Source: Bacteroidaceae bacterium
GTDB taxonomy: Bacteria; Bacteroidota; Bacteroidia; Bacteroidales; Bacteroidaceae
DNA: 41,057 nucleotides
Direction of reading: 5' to 3'
Assembly: GCA_024401115.1 (NCBI GenBank)
Contig: JAKSLP010000024.1
Location: 1-41,057, forward strand
A program made the position numbers and the translations under genes. Shown here piece by piece: positions 17,063 through 25,832 of the stretch. The notes beneath the pieces were generated by a model. The model was given only the letters and a program-made list of their open reading frames with translations, was not told the origin of the DNA and ran no database searches. How positions within the stretch are numbered: the stretch's first letter is position 1; each line of letters opens with the position of its first letter.

Positions 17063-18055
17063 TTACTCAGCGCGTAAAGTGAAACGCTTGAAGCCAACTA
17101 CGGCTAATTCCTTATCTACAGACTTCAGGTACTCAGCAACAGTCATCTTCTGATCGCCAACCTCAACCTCCTGGCTTACCAAGCAGCTCTCCTTGAAGAA
17201 CTTAGCCATACGGCCCTTAGCGATGTTCTGAATCATCTGCTCTGGCAAGTTTGCAGCCTTCTCAGCAGAAACAGTTGCGATAATCTCCTTAGCCTTAGCT
17301 ACATCCTCAGCAGTAATCCAGCCCTTACCCATGTTGCTCTCCATGTGATCCTCAGAGTCAACGTGTGCAGGATTGATACCAGCCTTCTTCAAAGCAGCCT
17401 CAACAGCCTTGCGAACCTGCTCCTCCTTGGTCTTCTCAATAGCAACCTTCAGCTCGGTATCCTTTACCTCCTGTGGAACAGCAGCCTCATCCAATGCAAC
17501 AGGAGCAGTCTCAGCAACCTTCAAAGTCAGCTCGTGACCAACCTCAGCGTTGTCCTTGTTCAACTGAACCATGGTGCACAGGAAGTTCTTATTCTGATGA
17601 TTGTAGGTAGAGATGTTCTCACCCTCCAACCAGTTGTAGCCATCCAGCTCCATCTTCTCACCGGTGATACCTGAACGGTCAGTTACAGCACCAGCGATAG
17701 TAGTGTTACCCATTGGCAAAGCCAACACCTCGTCCAAAGACTTGCACTTATTTGCTACAGCAGCATCCAGGATAGCCTGAGCCAAAGCAACAAAATCAGC
17801 ATTCTTTGCTACGAAATCAGTCTCACACTTCAAAGCGATGATAGCACCGAAGCCGTTTTCAGCCTTAGCCAAAACACAACCTTCAGCAGCTGAACGATCT
17901 GAACGCTTAGCAGCAACAGCCTGACCCTTCTTGCGAATGATCTCCATTGCAGCTTCCATGTTGCCGTCAGTTTCAGCCAAAGCCTTCTTGCAATCGCCCA
18001 AACCTGCGCCAGTCATCTCGCGCAGCTTCTTAATATCATTAATAGATACAGCCAT
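17063..18055 (-). CDS. tsf: Elongation factor Ts
   Basis: 330 residues, longer than the E. coli protein and typical of Bacteroidetes. Recycles EF-Tu by GDP release. The N-terminal UBA-like region VNDIKKLR-type followed by TGAGLGDCKKAL and the core EF-Tu contact CETDFVAKN are clear. Located 31 nt after rpsB as in most bacteria, and followed by a strong terminator. Confidence 0.97.
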   Translation of the reverse strand: MAVSINDIKKLREMTGAGLGDCKKALAETDGNMEAAMEIIRKKGQAVAAKRSDRSAAEGCVLAKAENGFGAIIALKCETDFVAKNADFVALAQAILDAAVANKCKSLDEVLALPMGNTTIAGAVTDRSGITGEKMELDGYNWLEGENISTYNHQNKNFLCTMVQLNKDNAEVGHELTLKVAETAPVALDEAAVPQEVKDTELKVAIEKTKEEQVRKAVEAALKKAGINPAHVDSEDHMESNMGKGWITAEDVAKAKEIIATVSAEKAANLPEQMIQNIAKGRMAKFFKESCLVSQEVEVGDQKMTVAEYLKSVDKELAVVGFKRFTLRAE

Positions 18056-18086
18056 TGTTTTTAATACAAATGTAGGTTATTAAATA

Positions 18087-18881
18087 TTAAGCCTCAGCCT
18101 CTTCAGCCTTCTCAGCACGAGCCTTTGAAGCACCCTTCTTTACAGGCTTCTTTGCAGGAGCCTCACCTGCTGCCTCTACGTCAACCTTCTCAGCCTTACG
18201 CTCCTCGAAGCCCTCAGCCATAGCTGCGCAGCAAGCATCCAAGATAACCTCTACAGACTTTGTAGCATCATCGTTAGCAGGAATAACGAAGTCAACATTG
18301 TTAGGGTTAGAGTTGGTATCAACAATACCGAACACTGGAATACCCAAACGGTTAGCCTCAGCAACTGCAATATGCTCCTTCATAACATCTACAACGAACA
18401 ATGCAGATGGCAGACGGGTCAGGTCAGCGATAGAACCCAAGTTCTTCTCCAACTTAGCACGCTGACGAGAAATCTGCAGAATCTCACGCTTTGACAGGTT
18501 AGAATAAGTTCCATCCTGAGTCAGCTTATCAATAGTAGCCATTTTCTTAACAGCCTTACGGATGGTTGGGAAGTTGGTCAACATACCACCTGGCCAACGC
18601 TCAATAACATAAGGCATGTTTACAGACGCTGCCTTCTCAGCAACAACGTCCTTTGCCTGTTTTTTAGTAGCAACAAAAAGAACCTTCTTGCCAGACTTAA
18701 CGATCTGCTTCAAAGCCTCAGCAGCCTCGTCAACCTTAGCAACAGTCTTGTGGAGGTCGATGATATGAATACCATTGCGCTCCATGAAAATATAAGGAGC
18801 CATTGCTGGGTTCCACTTTCTCTTCAAGTGACCGAAGTGGCAGCCTGCCTCCAATAAAGTATCAAAATTTGTTCTAGACAT
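18087..18881 (-). CDS. rpsB: 30S ribosomal protein S2
   Basis: 264 residues. The N-terminal block LLEAGCHFGHLKRKWNPAM and the later RWPGGMLTNF and IPVFGIVDTN segments are diagnostic. The C-terminus carries a ~30-residue extension rich in Lys, Ala and Glu that is probably disordered. The gene is preceded by a 136-bp gap with three hairpins (see leader entry) and followed by tsf. Confidence 0.97.
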   Translation of the reverse strand: MSRTNFDTLLEAGCHFGHLKRKWNPAMAPYIFMERNGIHIIDLHKTVAKVDEAAEALKQIVKSGKKVLFVATKKQAKDVVAEKAASVNMPYVIERWPGGMLTNFPTIRKAVKKMATIDKLTQDGTYSNLSKREILQISRQRAKLEKNLGSIADLTRLPSALFVVDVMKEHIAVAEANRLGIPVFGIVDTNSNPNNVDFVIPANDDATKSVEVILDACCAAMAEGFEERKAEKVDVEAAGEAPAKKPVKKGASKARAEKAEEAEA

Positions 18882-19017
18882 AATTTTAGTTTTTTAATTC
18901 GTTTACTTTCTTTTTTGATAAAATGTTTTATCCAGCCCCCAGGTAGCCCGCTTCTACAGCGAAGTCCCACGGGTTTAGATGCTAAACAGAATTCGCAGTA
19001 ACCAGCGTAGAATACGA
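18882..19017 (-). promoter_or_regulatory. Candidate structured leader of rpsB (S2)
   Basis: The rpsI-rpsB gap contains three clear stems. GTTTAG/CTAAAC with a 3-nt loop lies at 18973-18987. A two-part stem lies at 18947-18973 (CCCG/CGGG outer and CTTC/GAAG inner, with a bulge). GATAAAA/TTTTATC lies at 18917-18932, about 36 nt before the start codon. No TAnnTTTG promoter was seen, so the leader is probably transcribed from rplM. An S2-binding autoregulatory role is inferred by analogy with rpsB-tsf in E. coli. Confidence 0.45.
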
Positions 19018-19404
19018 TTAACGCTTGCTGAACTGGAATCTGCGACGTGCCTTTGGACGACCTGGCTTCTTACGCTCAACCTCACGAGGATCGCGAGTTA
19101 CGAAACCTTCAGCACGAAGTGCCTTCTTGTCATCTGCATTGATCTTTACCAATGCACGAGCGATAGCCAAGCGCAAAGCCTGAGACTGACCGGTGAAACC
19201 ACCGCCTACCAGGTTTACCTTGATATCATATTTCTCAGCCACGTTCAACAGGTTCAATGGCTGCTTAACAACGTACTGCAGGATAGATGATGGAAAGTAC
19301 TCTGCAAGGTCACGCTTGTTGATAGTAATCTTTCCTGTACCCTCGCTGACGTATACGCGAGCTACGGCGCTCTTACGTCTGCCTAATGCATTAATTACTT
19401 CCAT
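19018..19404 (-). CDS. rpsI: 30S ribosomal protein S9
   Basis: 128 residues. The start INALGRRKSAVARVYV, the central GGGFTGQSQALRLAIARAL and the basic tail ending FQFSKR (the tRNA-contacting terminus is always -KR) identify it. Five nt after rplM, the usual L13-S9 pair. Confidence 0.97.
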   Translation of the reverse strand: MEVINALGRRKSAVARVYVSEGTGKITINKRDLAEYFPSSILQYVVKQPLNLLNVAEKYDIKVNLVGGGFTGQSQALRLAIARALVKINADDKKALRAEGFVTRDPREVERKKPGRPKARRRFQFSKR

Positions 19405-19409
19405 TTCTA

Positions 19410-19871
19410 TTACTTATAAAGGTTAATATCAATTGCCTTAGGACTCTGTGCCTGCTGATTGTGCTCTGCACCTGCATATACATACAGATTGCTCAGCTGC
19501 TTTGCACCCAGCTTGTTCTTTGGCAACATGCCCTTAACTACTCTCTTCAACAGCTTATCAGCACCGTTTGGCTTAGCCAGGATGCCAGCAGGAGTCAACT
19601 CCTTCTGACCACCAGGATAACCTGAGAAAGTGATGTAAATGCGATCAGTCATCTTCTTACCGGTAAGGCGAATCTTATCAGCATTGATAATGATAACGTT
19701 GTCGCCACAGTCTGCGTTTGGAGTAAAGTTTGGTTTATACTTACCACGCAGCAATTTCGCAACCTTTGTACCCAGGCGACCCAACACCTGATCGGTAGCA
19801 TCAACTACAACCCATTCCTTGGTTGCAGTTTCCTTGTTGACAGAAATGGTCTTGTAACTTAAAGTATCCAC
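19410..19871 (-). CDS. rplM: 50S ribosomal protein L13
   Basis: 153 residues, initiated by GTG (19869-19871) in the MDTLSYKT context usual for Bacteroidales L13. Conserved VVDATDQVLGRL, LLRGK and the DNVIIINADKI segment are present. First gene of rplM-rpsI-rpsB-tsf, with a strong promoter and a ~120-nt structured leader. Confidence 0.97.
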   Translation of the reverse strand: MDTLSYKTISVNKETATKEWVVVDATDQVLGRLGTKVAKLLRGKYKPNFTPNADCGDNVIIINADKIRLTGKKMTDRIYITFSGYPGGQKELTPAGILAKPNGADKLLKRVVKGMLPKNKLGAKQLSNLYVYAGAEHNQQAQSPKAIDINLYK

Positions 19872-19992
19872 TCTTTTAAAACTTTTAATAATGTTACTAA
19901 AAAACTTTGCTCAATTTGCATGGCTAACTAACCCCGGCCAAGAGCTTTAACATGCTAAAACTGAGCCTATTATCACTAATTTGATAATAATC
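19872..19992 (-). promoter_or_regulatory. rplM leader, L13-Bacteroidia type
   Basis: The untranslated leader begins near 19992. A first stem pairs 19982-19989 with 19968-19975. A second, multi-part stem pairs 19962-19966 with 19909-19913 (GCTCA/TGAGC) and 19951-19955 with 19918-19922 (GCATG/CATGC), enclosing a GGCC-rich loop. Autoregulatory L13 leaders have been described in Bacteroidia; I assign this by position and structure, not by a covariance-model score. Confidence 0.65.
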
Positions 19993-19998
19993 GGCTTG

Positions 19999-20029
19999 CA
20001 AAGATACGCTTTTTCTGTTTTTCGGCAAA
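19999..20029 (-). promoter_or_regulatory. Strong rplM promoter
   Basis: Minus-strand TTTG (20029-20026), 19-nt spacer, then TATCTTTG (20006-19999). This is an exact match to the Bacteroidetes housekeeping sigma consensus and the best promoter in the window. Confidence 0.85.
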
Positions 20030-20087
20030 GATTTTCATCAAAAACTTTCAATTTCATCAAATTATTAGGTCGCGTGTGTTTTTTTAC

Positions 20088-20095
20088 TATCTTTG
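20088..20095 (+). promoter_or_regulatory. -7 box of the AraC-family gene
   Basis: TATCTTTG matches TAnnTTTG, 19 nt before the chosen ATG. The -33 region has only a T-tract, so the promoter looks weak or regulated. It diverges from the rplM promoter. Confidence 0.6.
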
Positions 20096-20114
20096 CATTA
20101 TTAAAATGCTGGAT

Positions 20115-20996
20115 ATGAAAACTGAAGATACGAACACACCTTTCAAGAATGGGATTTATAGGGATGACAGGCTTGTCCTGGCTTCAAATCCTGAATACCT
20201 GACCTCGTTGGGACACCCATTTATCATGCGTTTCGTTTACTGCCGGACAGGCAGTGTTACCATTCATTACAAGGGGAACGACATCAGCCTTACCTCTAAT
20301 GAGATGATGTTTTTACCTCAAATTAATGAAGGAGGGGATTTATCCATTATTATTGGAGAAGGGTATAGCGGTGGTGCATTTGCCTGTACAGGGGCTCTGG
20401 TAAAACAAGCTTTCCAATTCAACACCACGATGAGGAACATCGGCATCTATCTGCATACACACCCTGTAATACATTGGCAGATAGACAGCGATTTCTCTAC
20501 GACTTTACGTGATTTGTTCATTTACGCCATAAAAGCAAACGAAGCCATCTTTAAGGAAGAGATGGTTCGTTCACTGTTTCTATTCATCCTATACACTATC
20601 GTAAGCCGGATTGCCGAAAAGGCAGACCACGCTCACGAAGAGCTGTTGAACCGCGGAGAGGTTCTTTTCATGAAATTCCTCGGTTTGCTGAACCAGAACT
20701 ACAAATCAGAGCGAGAAGTGGCATATTATGCCAACAAACTGCACCTGTCACCAAAATATCTTTCTGCAATCTGCAAGGAACAGTCAGGCAAGAGTGCATC
20801 CATTTGGATTAACGAAGCCGTCATTGAGGAAATTAGGTATCAGCTTCTGCACAGCGATTTGAGCGTTAAGGAAATTTGCGTTATGATGAATTTCCCAAAC
20901 ATCTCCTTTTTCGGCAGATATGTCAAGAAACATTTGGGATATTCACCACAAGCTTACCGCAAGTTAGCAAATGTAGGTACGGGACTTAATCTTTAG
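20115..20996 (+). CDS. AraC-family transcriptional regulator
   Basis: 293 residues from ATG 20115. ATG 20106 is possible, but it falls almost on the predicted transcription start; anything earlier is above the -7 box. The N-terminal ~170 residues form a probable cupin-like sensor (FVYCRTGSVTIHYKG, then SNEMMFLPQ). The C-terminal two-helix-turn-helix domain spans about 195-285, with LSPKYLSAICKEQSGKSA, the SVKEICVMMNFPNISFFGR second HTH and the GYSPQAYR signature. Typical of Bacteroidales orphan AraC regulators. Its target is unknown; the 3' end overlaps the convergent ATP-grasp gene by 11 bp. Confidence 0.92.
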   Translation: MKTEDTNTPFKNGIYRDDRLVLASNPEYLTSLGHPFIMRFVYCRTGSVTIHYKGNDISLTSNEMMFLPQINEGGDLSIIIGEGYSGGAFACTGALVKQAFQFNTTMRNIGIYLHTHPVIHWQIDSDFSTTLRDLFIYAIKANEAIFKEEMVRSLFLFILYTIVSRIAEKADHAHEELLNRGEVLFMKFLGLLNQNYKSEREVAYYANKLHLSPKYLSAICKEQSGKSASIWINEAVIEEIRYQLLHSDLSVKEICVMMNFPNISFFGRYVKKHLGYSPQAYRKLANVGTGLNL

Positions 20997-23943
20997 GCAT
21001 CAGTACAACACCGGTTTTCTTCTTTCCATCCATCATAATTGTGATAGGACTGTCAAAGTGAACATGACGGAGGAATTGCGTCTCTTCTACTGCCGGCAGA
21101 CTATCCAGATATTCTTGGTTGTAAATGCCATCATTCCGATAGGCATTGATGGTAAAGTAACCTACACCAAAAGAAGTCAGGTTTTGGAAGAAATGGGTGC
21201 CTTGACTCGGATCGACCCGATAGTTTGTCAATCCTGCTTCAACAATAACCTTGGCTGCACTGATATGCGGCCACTTTACAGGGATGCCCAAATAAGGGTC
21301 ACTACTGCCCCATCTGCCAGGACCGACAAGCACATAATTCCTTTCCTCAGCCAGGAACTTGCGATTCATCCGTTCTACCTCGTCGGCAATTTGAGGATTC
21401 GTATACTGCTGATATCCGTCGGTCTTAACATAAACAATGTCCTGAACAGTGTTTACAATACCATTTCCCAATGAGTTCTCACTTCTCAAGATGAGTTCTT
21501 CCGGTTGGAAAGCCATCAAATCCTCGGTAATTTCCTGATCTGCATCTACTATCGGTCGGATTTGCAACAGATAGAATGTGCCACCACACTGGCCATCATC
21601 GTCCAAATTAACAGCAAATTCGATTTCTACAGGGCGGCGCATTTCACCCTGGCCATACTTCAATGCCAATTTTAAGATCTCAGGTAAGGGGAACATGTCA
21701 TATTTGAGCACACCCGCAAAAGTAATCACCTTTCGGCCGCCTTCGTAAATGCCATCCCGGATAACCATATCCTCAAAGTCGTAGGTACTAGCCAATGCCG
21801 TCAGGACACCGGCCTTTTCCGCCTCACGAACGCGAAGTCTCTTCAAGTTAAAGCCATCATCCACTTGGAAATTCGAGGTTTCCTGATTGACATTCAAATT
21901 CAATGCAAGGAATTGGGTTTGTGTTTCACGAAGCGCCATCTCGGTCTCACTCGTCTGAAGCACCTTATCAGGATGATATGGACTTACACGCAAAGTCAAT
22001 CCTCCATCTACAATATACTTACCTAATCCTAAAGCCAAATTGACAATACCTTCCTCTGAACGCTCTTCACCCAATGGATAATTGTTCGTACTTCTAGCAA
22101 CACCGGAAATATGCGGATAGAAATAATCCCCATGAACCTGACCCACAACTTCCTGCAGGACCACAGCCATCTTCTCCTGGTCAATCACATTCCGTGTAGC
22201 AGTCATATAAGCCTTGCTGTCACGATAATAGACAGAAGCATAAACGCCCTTGATGGCCTTACTCAGCAATCCAAGCATTTCCTGCTTATCATCGAGATAA
22301 GGAATCATATAAGTAGAGTAAACTCCGGCAAAAGGCTGGTAGTGAGAGTCTTCCAGCAAGCTGGAAGAACGTATGGCAATAGGTGCCTGCACAACATTAA
22401 CGAAAGCCAGGCAGTCCTCTCTCAAGCGTTCTGGCAGTTCTGCCTGGATGAAACGCTTAAGGATTACATCATCATCCACATTGCTCAGAGCCAGATCATA
22501 CAAACGGTTTGTTTCCATAAATTCATCGAAGATGTCAGTACAGAGCACAACCGTTTTCGGAATCACCACATCCACATTGTCAAAGGAATCAAATTCTTCA
22601 TGGCGCTTCAGTATCTGGTCTATAAAAGCCAAGCCACGTCCCTTGCCACCTAAAGAACCTTCACCTATTCGTGCAAAATTGGAGTATCGGTCAAATCGTT
22701 CGCGTAAAAAGACGGCCACAACACCCTGGTTCTTCATACGACGGTACTGAACAATCGCATTGAAAATAATCTCGCGATGGGAGTCCAGGTCCTTATTTTC
22801 ACGCCATGAGATTTGTTTCAAGAACTCAGCCAGTGAAAACATAGCGCGAGAACAAAGCCAACGGGAAATATGATTACGGGTAATACGATGCAACAAGGAG
22901 TTGGCAGGGATAGTAAAAATATTATCCTGTAAATCACGCAGATTATGTACCCTTACCAATTCCTCATTAGTCTGAGGGTTAATGAACACCAAATCACCAA
23001 AACCGAAATCATTGTCAACAACCTTTCTCAATTCCAGGTCCATAGTCTTGGAATTCTTATCAATAAAGGTCGCACCACACAAACGGGCCATCTCTGCATT
23101 TTCAGTCTCACTACTCTGAAGGACCAAAGGAACAAATTCATCCTTGGCACGAATAGCAGCTAACAATCTTAGTCCAGCCTGAGGATCTTCCACTCCTTGG
23201 CGGGGATAACGTGCATCGGATATAACACCCATAATGTGGTCAGGATGCTTCAAGTACAAAGCTTCTGCTTCTTCGTAAGAACGAGCAAGAACGATTTTTG
23301 GTCGGCCTCTCTTACGAAGTTTGGATTCCTGGAGATTTAAGCCTTCCGTAGCAAAAGCCTGCATCTGCTCCAGCACATAGCGATAGAGGTTGGGGAGGAT
23401 TGATGAATAGAAACGGATAGAATCCTCCACCAAAAGTATCATCTGAACACCAGCAGTCTTAATATCCTGTTCCAGATTCATCTTGTCCTCCATCAACTTT
23501 ATGATGGACAAAAGTAATTCGGTATTTCCCAACCAGCAAAAAACATACTCAAAAATAGACAGGTCCTCATTTTCCATGCGTTTGTTGATACCATGAGAGA
23601 ACGGGGTAAGAACCACCATTGGTGTCTGCGAGAAACGCAATTTAATAGACTTAGCAATATCGAAAACATCGTTATTGTCTGAGCCTGGCATAACAATGAC
23701 CAAATTAAAATGGCTTCTGCTCAACTCCAATTCTGCACTCTCCCCATCAGAGACCAAAGTAAAGCGCGGAGGTGAACTCAATCCCAGGCCTGAATATTCA
23801 CTGAATATCTTTTCTTCTATTCGCCCGTCATCTTCAAGCATGAACGCATCATAGGGATTTGCAACAAGCAGTACGTTATAGATTCTTCGTGTCATTAGAT
23901 TCACGAAAGATGTATCTTTTAAGTAGGGACCTCTCTTCTTCAT
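20986..23943 (-). CDS. Receiver-domain / PEP-synthase-like ATP-grasp protein
   Basis: 985 residues, no signal peptide. Residues ~17-150 look like a degenerate receiver (no clear phospho-acceptor). Residues ~165-310 look like an intact receiver with LLVEDS, the acceptor Asp in VISDARYP and the final IDKNS lysine. From ~430 comes a PPDK/PEP-synthase-type ATP-binding domain (GEGSLGGKGRGLAF and AIRSSSLLEDSHYQPFAGVY), ending near 960 with GRWGSSDPYLG. The phospho-histidine swivelling domain and PEP-binding TIM barrel of true PEP synthases are absent, so the PEP synthase label would be misleading. It may phosphorylate a protein or small molecule under receiver control. Divergent from gdhA. Confidence 0.8.
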   Translation of the reverse strand: MKKRGPYLKDTSFVNLMTRRIYNVLLVANPYDAFMLEDDGRIEEKIFSEYSGLGLSSPPRFTLVSDGESAELELSRSHFNLVIVMPGSDNNDVFDIAKSIKLRFSQTPMVVLTPFSHGINKRMENEDLSIFEYVFCWLGNTELLLSIIKLMEDKMNLEQDIKTAGVQMILLVEDSIRFYSSILPNLYRYVLEQMQAFATEGLNLQESKLRKRGRPKIVLARSYEEAEALYLKHPDHIMGVISDARYPRQGVEDPQAGLRLLAAIRAKDEFVPLVLQSSETENAEMARLCGATFIDKNSKTMDLELRKVVDNDFGFGDLVFINPQTNEELVRVHNLRDLQDNIFTIPANSLLHRITRNHISRWLCSRAMFSLAEFLKQISWRENKDLDSHREIIFNAIVQYRRMKNQGVVAVFLRERFDRYSNFARIGEGSLGGKGRGLAFIDQILKRHEEFDSFDNVDVVIPKTVVLCTDIFDEFMETNRLYDLALSNVDDDVILKRFIQAELPERLREDCLAFVNVVQAPIAIRSSSLLEDSHYQPFAGVYSTYMIPYLDDKQEMLGLLSKAIKGVYASVYYRDSKAYMTATRNVIDQEKMAVVLQEVVGQVHGDYFYPHISGVARSTNNYPLGEERSEEGIVNLALGLGKYIVDGGLTLRVSPYHPDKVLQTSETEMALRETQTQFLALNLNVNQETSNFQVDDGFNLKRLRVREAEKAGVLTALASTYDFEDMVIRDGIYEGGRKVITFAGVLKYDMFPLPEILKLALKYGQGEMRRPVEIEFAVNLDDDGQCGGTFYLLQIRPIVDADQEITEDLMAFQPEELILRSENSLGNGIVNTVQDIVYVKTDGYQQYTNPQIADEVERMNRKFLAEERNYVLVGPGRWGSSDPYLGIPVKWPHISAAKVIVEAGLTNYRVDPSQGTHFFQNLTSFGVGYFTINAYRNDGIYNQEYLDSLPAVEETQFLRHVHFDSPITIMMDGKKKTGVVLMPKD

Positions 23944-23970
23944 TACTGTATGGTTAACAATTATTCAGTG

Positions 23971-23978
23971 CAAAGGTA
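23971..23978 (-). promoter_or_regulatory. -7 box of the ATP-grasp gene
   Basis: Minus-strand TACCTTTG, 27 nt before the start codon, fits TAnnTTTG. A -33 TTTG at the usual distance is lacking. Confidence 0.6.
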
Positions 23979-24041
23979 GAAAAAAAGACCTCACCAATTA
24001 AATTTTAGGGTTCAAAATTGGGAAGATATCGTAAAATGGCT

Positions 24042-24049
24042 AAATTTGC
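24042..24049 (+). promoter_or_regulatory. -7 box of gdhA
   Basis: TAAATTTG fits TAnnTTTG, with TTGG (24019-24022) 19 nt upstream as an imperfect -33 element. Leaves a 5' untranslated region of about 45 nt, AT-rich. Confidence 0.55.
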
Positions 24050-24100
24050 GTCAGCTATTATATTATAAAACAACCACTATTTTTTAAAAGAAATACTACT

Positions 24101-25441
24101 ATGCTAAACATTGAAAATCTTTTAAATTCACTTGAGGCAAAACATCCAGGTGAAAAAGAGTATCTTCAAGCAGTCAAAGAGGTATTGCTGTCTATCAAAG
24201 ACGTATATGACAAGCATCCTGAATTTGAAAAGGCTTCACTTATCGAAAGATTAGTTGAACCTGAAAGAATCATCACGTTTAGGGTTCCTTGGGTTGACGA
24301 CCATGGAAAAGTACAGGTTAATTTGGGTTACAGAGTACAGTTTAATTCAGCAATCGGCCCTTATAAGGGTGGATTACGTTTTCATGCATCCGTTAACCTT
24401 TCAATCTTAAAATTCCTCGGTTTTGAGCAAACATTCAAGAATGCATTAACCACACTGCCTATGGGTGGAGGAAAAGGCGGATCAGACTTCTCTCCTCGCG
24501 GAAAGAGCGATGCGGAAATCATGAGATTCTGTCAAGCATTCATGAATGAGCTTTACAGGTATATCGGTCCAGAGATTGATATTCCTGCAGGTGACATTGG
24601 CGTTAGCGGAAGAGAGATTGGTTATTTGTTCGGCCAATACAAGAAACTGACCCGAGATTTCTCTGGAGTCTTAACAGGAAAGAACTTGGAGTTTGGAGGT
24701 TCCCTGGTCCGTCCTGAAGCAACAGGTTTTGGCGGTCTGTATTTTGTTAATGAAATGCTGCAGAATGCCGGTCACGACATCAAAGGCAAAACCGTTGCTA
24801 TTTCCGGATTTGGAAATGTGGCGTGGGGAGCAGCAACTAAAGCCACACAATTAGGAGCAAAGGTTGTCACCATATCTGGCCCAGATGGTTATATTTATGA
24901 TCCAACTGGCATAAGCGGAGAAAAGATTGACTATATGTTAGAGTTAAGAGCATCTGGAAATGATATTGTAGAACCATATGCCGAAGAGTTCCCAGAGGCT
25001 ACCTTTGTAGCGGGAAAACGTCCTTGGGAAGTAAAGGTCGACATTGCCCTTCCTTGTGCCACCCAAAACGAGCTGAACGAAGAAGACGCTCAGCATCTTA
25101 TTGATAATGGCGTTATTTGCGTCGGCGAGATCTCAAATATGGGTTGTACACCAGAAGCTATTGATAAGTTTATTGAAAACACGATGTTGTATGCTCCAGG
25201 CAAAGCTGTAAATGCTGGCGGTGTAGCCACATCTGGCTTGGAAATGAGCCAGAATGCCATGCATATCGGATGGAGTGCAGAAGAAGTGGACAGACGACTG
25301 CACGAAATCATGCACGGCATCCATCGTCAATGTGTAGAGCACGGTAAACAGCCAGACGGCTATATAAACTATGTGAAAGGAGCTAACATTGCCGGTTTCA
25401 TGAAAGTGGCTAAAGCCATGATGGCTCAAGGAATTGTTTAA
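24101..25441 (+). CDS. gdhA: NADP-type glutamate dehydrogenase
   Basis: 446 residues, hexameric GDH of about the usual 445-450 length, interconverting 2-oxoglutarate plus ammonia and glutamate. Substrate-site GPYKGGLRFH, catalytic-lysine region LPMGGGKGGSDF, DIPAGDIGVSGREIG and the dinucleotide-binding AISGFGNVAWG are all present. NADP preference is assigned from overall similarity to the anabolic GDH subgroup. The next gene begins 4 nt downstream. Confidence 0.96.
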   Translation: MLNIENLLNSLEAKHPGEKEYLQAVKEVLLSIKDVYDKHPEFEKASLIERLVEPERIITFRVPWVDDHGKVQVNLGYRVQFNSAIGPYKGGLRFHASVNLSILKFLGFEQTFKNALTTLPMGGGKGGSDFSPRGKSDAEIMRFCQAFMNELYRYIGPEIDIPAGDIGVSGREIGYLFGQYKKLTRDFSGVLTGKNLEFGGSLVRPEATGFGGLYFVNEMLQNAGHDIKGKTVAISGFGNVAWGAATKATQLGAKVVTISGPDGYIYDPTGISGEKIDYMLELRASGNDIVEPYAEEFPEATFVAGKRPWEVKVDIALPCATQNELNEEDAQHLIDNGVICVGEISNMGCTPEAIDKFIENTMLYAPGKAVNAGGVATSGLEMSQNAMHIGWSAEEVDRRLHEIMHGIHRQCVEHGKQPDGYINYVKGANIAGFMKVAKAMMAQGIV

Positions 25442-25445
25442 TCAA

Positions 25446-25832
25446 ATGATAAAACTGCGTACTGTAATTATTGTAATATGCCTATTTTGTGGCGTTACCT
25501 CTTCCTTTGCACAGGAAGCAGGTAACGCCACTTATTATTCCAACAAATTACACGGCAGATACACGGCAAGCGGACTCCGATATCATAAAGACAGTCTCAC
25601 TTGTGCTCATCGCACCCTGCCATTTGGCACACGTATTAAAGTAACCAACACACGCAATCAAAAGAGTGTTCTTGTCACCGTTACGGATAGGGGCCCACAT
25701 AGCAAAAAATACAATATCGACTTGTCTTATGCAGCAGCCAAATGTTTGGATATTATTCAAACTGGATCTTGTCCTGTCGAGTTGCAAATCATTAAGCCAG
25801 AGGAACCAAAGTCTAAATCAGAAAAAGATTAA
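25446..25832 (+). CDS. RlpA-like double-psi beta-barrel protein
   Basis: 128 residues from ATG 25446; a TTG start inside gdhA was rejected. A signal peptide (cleavage after SSFA, about residue 22) precedes one DPBB domain with ATYYSNKLHGRYTASGLRY and the catalytic-type VTDRGPH motif of RlpA lytic transglycosylases. No lipobox and no SPOR domain, unlike E. coli RlpA. Probably a small periplasmic murein-active enzyme. Its tight spacing after gdhA suggests co-transcription. Overlaps the convergent lipoprotein gene by 4 bp. Confidence 0.88.
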   Translation: MIKLRTVIIVICLFCGVTSSFAQEAGNATYYSNKLHGRYTASGLRYHKDSLTCAHRTLPFGTRIKVTNTRNQKSVLVTVTDRGPHSKKYNIDLSYAAAKCLDIIQTGSCPVELQIIKPEEPKSKSEKD

